NCBI GenBank assembly: GCA_023253415.1
Contig: JALRGK010000084.1
Coordinates: forward strand, 1 to 14,686
DNA length: 14,686 nt
Source of the DNA: Rhodocyclaceae bacterium
GTDB lineage: Bacteria; Pseudomonadota; Gammaproteobacteria; Burkholderiales; Rhodocyclaceae
Direction: 5' to 3'
Shown here one piece after another: positions 14,081-14,686 of the stretch (the first letter of the stretch is position 1; the number at the start of each line of letters is the position of its first letter). A model generated the notes under the pieces. It was given only the letters and a program-made list of their open reading frames with translations, searched no databases and was not told the DNA's origin. Made by a program: the position numbers and the translations under genes.

Positions 14081-14686
14081 TTACTTCAGTGCGCCGAGCA
14101 CGCGTGTGGTGATCTCGTCTACGCTGCCAACACCGGCAACCTTCTCAACCTTTGGTGCGGCAGCGTCGCCACCGTTCTTCCAGTTGGTGTAAAAGGTGAC
14201 CAGCGGCTTGGTCTGGCTGTGATAGATCTCCAGACGTTTGCGAACAGTTTCTTCCTTGTCGTCATCGCGCTGGATCAGATCTTCACCGGTTTCATCGTCC
14301 TTACCAGCAACTTTGGGCGGGTTGTACTTGATGTGATAGGTGCGACCTGATGACAAATGCACACGGCGGCCGGCCATACGATCGATGATGTCCTGATCGG
14401 GCACATCGATTTCCAGCACGACATCCAGCGGTACACCAGCGTCCTTCATGGCTTCTGCCTGAGGAATGGTGCGCGGGAAGCCGTCGAACAGGTAACCGTT
14501 TTTGCAATCGGCTTCTTTCAGACGCTCTTTCACCATGCCGATAATCACGGCATCCGGCACCAGACCACCCGAGTCCATGTGCTTTTTAGCTTCGAGTCCC
14601 AGTTCGGTGCCGGCCTTCACCTGGGCACGGAGCATATCGCCGGTCGAAATTTGCGGAATACCGAATTTTTCACAGATAAATTTGGC
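14081..14686 (-). CDS. adk: Adenylate kinase, long form (N-terminus outside window)
   Basis: The frame runs to the window edge, giving 201 residues. The missing part should be about 16 residues including the P-loop. Visible motifs are QISTGDMLRA, LFDGFPRTIPQA (the AMP/ATP core, encoded near 14453-14490 on the minus strand), GRRVHLSSGRTYH opening the LID domain, and DLIQRDDDKEETVRKRL. The LID carries no zinc cysteines and is the Gram-negative Ser/His type. The enzyme interconverts ATP + AMP and 2 ADP in the cytoplasm and is essential in most bacteria. The shorter open frame starting at the internal Met encoded at 14633-14635 is not the true start. The following hairpin (14025-14061) likely terminates it. 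Confidence 0.96.
   Translation of the reverse strand, partial: AKFICEKFGIPQISTGDMLRAQVKAGTELGLEAKKHMDSGGLVPDAVIIGMVKERLKEADCKNGYLFDGFPRTIPQAEAMKDAGVPLDVVLEIDVPDQDIIDRMAGRRVHLSSGRTYHIKYNPPKVAGKDDETGEDLIQRDDDKEETVRKRLEIYHSQTKPLVTFYTNWKNGGDAAAPKVEKVAGVGSVDEITTRVLGALK

Noticed and set aside
1..14686. CRISPR arrays, tRNA/rRNA genes, insertion sequences, attachment sites
   Set aside because: No regularly spaced repeats, cloverleaf-like segments, transposase or integrase frames were seen; composition is even along the window apart from AT-rich intergenic regions.

Overview
The window is a dense, purely chromosomal-looking stretch of about 54% G+C (estimated by eye) from a bacterium that is most likely a gammaproteobacterium. 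The gene families (long-type adenylate kinase beside a PfkA-family kinase, a persulfide dioxygenase with a sulfite-exporter-type permease, and a heavy-metal RND operon carrying a divergent PII protein) fit a sulfur-oxidising chemolithotroph of the Halothiobacillus/Chromatiales kind. That placement is inference and no marker gene fixes it. There are no rRNA or tRNA genes, insertion sequences, phage genes or CRISPR arrays, and no gene-free stretch exceeds about 105 bases.

Left part (1-2345, + strand): the tail of an unidentified gene, then a polyphosphate kinase 2 (PPK2) and a DUF21/CBS/CorC_HlyC membrane protein.

Centre (2346-9741, + strand): a tight five-gene run. It holds an outer-membrane factor, a periplasmic adaptor with an unusual cytoplasmic N-terminal extension of about 115 residues, an RND pump of the CzcA/CusA class, a PII-like protein of the divergent 'PII-NG' type, and a UbiA-family prenyltransferase with MenA-like motifs. 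The first three form a complete tripartite metal-efflux system. The PII-like protein is plausibly its cytoplasmic regulator, and the prenyltransferase is an unexpained rider. A 105-base region with three inverted repeats precedes the run and is the likely control point.

Right-centre (9738-12715): a small sulfur neighbourhood. A TauE/SafE permease (-) and a metallo-beta-lactamase-fold persulfide dioxygenase (+) diverge from an AT-rich 92-base promoter region. Together they could oxidise persulfide sulfur to sulfite and export it. Converging on the dioxygenase is a gene that matches methionine gamma-lyase at the diagnostic cysteine and other active-site residues.

Right end (12791-14686, - strand): adenylate kinase (start cut off by the window edge) followed by a PfkA-family phosphofructokinase whose phosphate-donor residues are mixed between the ATP and pyrophosphate types. 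Each gene is followed by a convincing hairpin terminator.

The most interesting points are the PII-like protein and prenyltransferase attached to the metal pump, the extended adaptor, the hybrid donor site of the phosphofructokinase, and the methionine gamma-lyase beside a persulfide dioxygenase.
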